22,395 bases of DNA from Bacillota bacterium. GTDB taxonomy: Bacteria > Bacillota > Clostridia > Christensenellales > Borkfalkiaceae. The stretch lies in assembly GCA_019423125.1 (NCBI GenBank), contig JAHZBZ010000001.1, positions 1-22,395 of the forward strand. The letters run 5' to 3'. Below are positions 22,035 to 22,395 of the stretch, piece by piece (position 1 is the stretch's first letter; each line of letters begins with the position of its first letter). The position numbers and the translations under genes are program-made. The notes under the pieces were generated by a model that saw only the letters and a list, made by a program, of their open reading frames with translations, searched no databases and was not told the DNA's origin.

Positions 22035-22395
22035 ATGGAGCAACAAAAAGCAGGGCAGGCGCTGCGCATCCTGTCCGAAGTCTATGCGGGCGCGCGGCCC
22101 GCTCTGCGCTTTTCGACCGCCTACGAGCTTCTGGTGGCGGTCATTCTCTCCGCGCAGTGCACGGACGAGCGGGTCAACAAGGTCACCGCGGAGCTGTTCC
22201 GCGCGCATTCCACGCCCGAGGCCATGCTCACCCTCTCGCAGGAGGAACTGGAGCGCTACATATTTTCCTGCGGGCTTTACAAGAACAAGGCAAAACACAT
22301 CCTGTCCGCCTCGCGCGACATCGTCGAAAAATTCGCGGGACAAGTCCCTTCCGATTTTTCCCAGCTCAGGACGCTCGCGGGCGTGGGGCAGAAGA
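22035..22395 (+). CDS. nth: Endonuclease III, 3' end outside window
   Basis: The first 120 codons of a base-excision-repair DNA glycosylase/AP lyase that removes oxidised pyrimidines. The typical opening helix, then Y-E-L-L-V-A-V-I-L-S-A-Q-C-T-D-E-R-V-N, F-S-C-G-L-Y-K-N-K-A-K-H-I, and the start of the helix-hairpin-helix (L-A-G-V-G-Q-K) are seen. The catalytic Lys/Asp and the iron-sulfur cluster lie beyond the window. The N-terminus matches the usual family start, but no SD precedes the ATG and the predicted -10 box is almost adjacent, suggesting a leaderless transcript. Confidence 0.93.
   Translation, partial: MEQQKAGQALRILSEVYAGARPALRFSTAYELLVAVILSAQCTDERVNKVTAELFRAHSTPEAMLTLSQEELERYIFSCGLYKNKAKHILSASRDIVEKFAGQVPSDFSQLRTLAGVGQK

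Overview
The window reads as a chromosomal segment of a low-complexity-free, GC-rich Bacillota (Clostridia-type, probably gut-associated) bacterium, interrupted by a roughly 10 kb, visibly more AT-rich mobile island. The Clostridia assignment is inference: strong AGGAGG-type ribosome binding sites, many intrinsic terminators, DUF1540 and DUF3343 proteins, a YwaF-like membrane protein, and island genes of the kinds common in clostridial mobilizable elements.

Layout. (1) 1-3932: the 3' part of a very large repeat-containing protein gene, closed by a strong terminator. (2) 4109-14270: an island bounded by 60-bp imperfect direct repeats, the right one covering the 3' end of a tRNA-Val(GAC) gene. 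Reading leftward from a promoter at 10478-10506 is one long co-directional gene row: HTH-Dam type (D12) adenine methyltransferase, putative restriction endonuclease, DpnD/PcfM-like small protein, a second DNA methyltransferase (apparently frameshifted at its 5' end), DUF262 protein, HEPN protein and a large serine recombinase. Reading rightward from a divergent promoter at 10550-10578 is a hairpin-rich, terminated leader RNA, an oriT-like site, a MobV relaxase (whose SD-positioned start codon is AUA), a 51-aa protein and, after its own promoter and terminated leader, an RNase III with dsRNA-binding domains. (3) 14259-22395: host genes: tRNA-Val, a Ca2+-type P-type ATPase, ribosomal protein L9, DUF1540, zinc-ribbon Nudix hydrolase, a YwaF-like membrane protein, two small unknown genes, a cysteine desulfurase-family enzyme divergent from DUF3343, and the start of endonuclease III (nth).

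How it fits together. The island looks like an integrative mobilizable element: the serine recombinase would move it, the oriT and MobV relaxase would let a helper conjugation system transfer it, and the cargo is defence-like (restriction-modification plus a DUF262/HEPN pair) together with an RNase III preceded by a structured leader. The least explained parts are the ~410-nt leader RNA upstream of the mobilization gene, the RNase III module bracketed by two almost identical terminators, and a ~390-bp hairpin-rich segment at the left end bounded by copies of the tRNA 3'-end core. All functional statements rest on motif reading by eye; no database search was possible.
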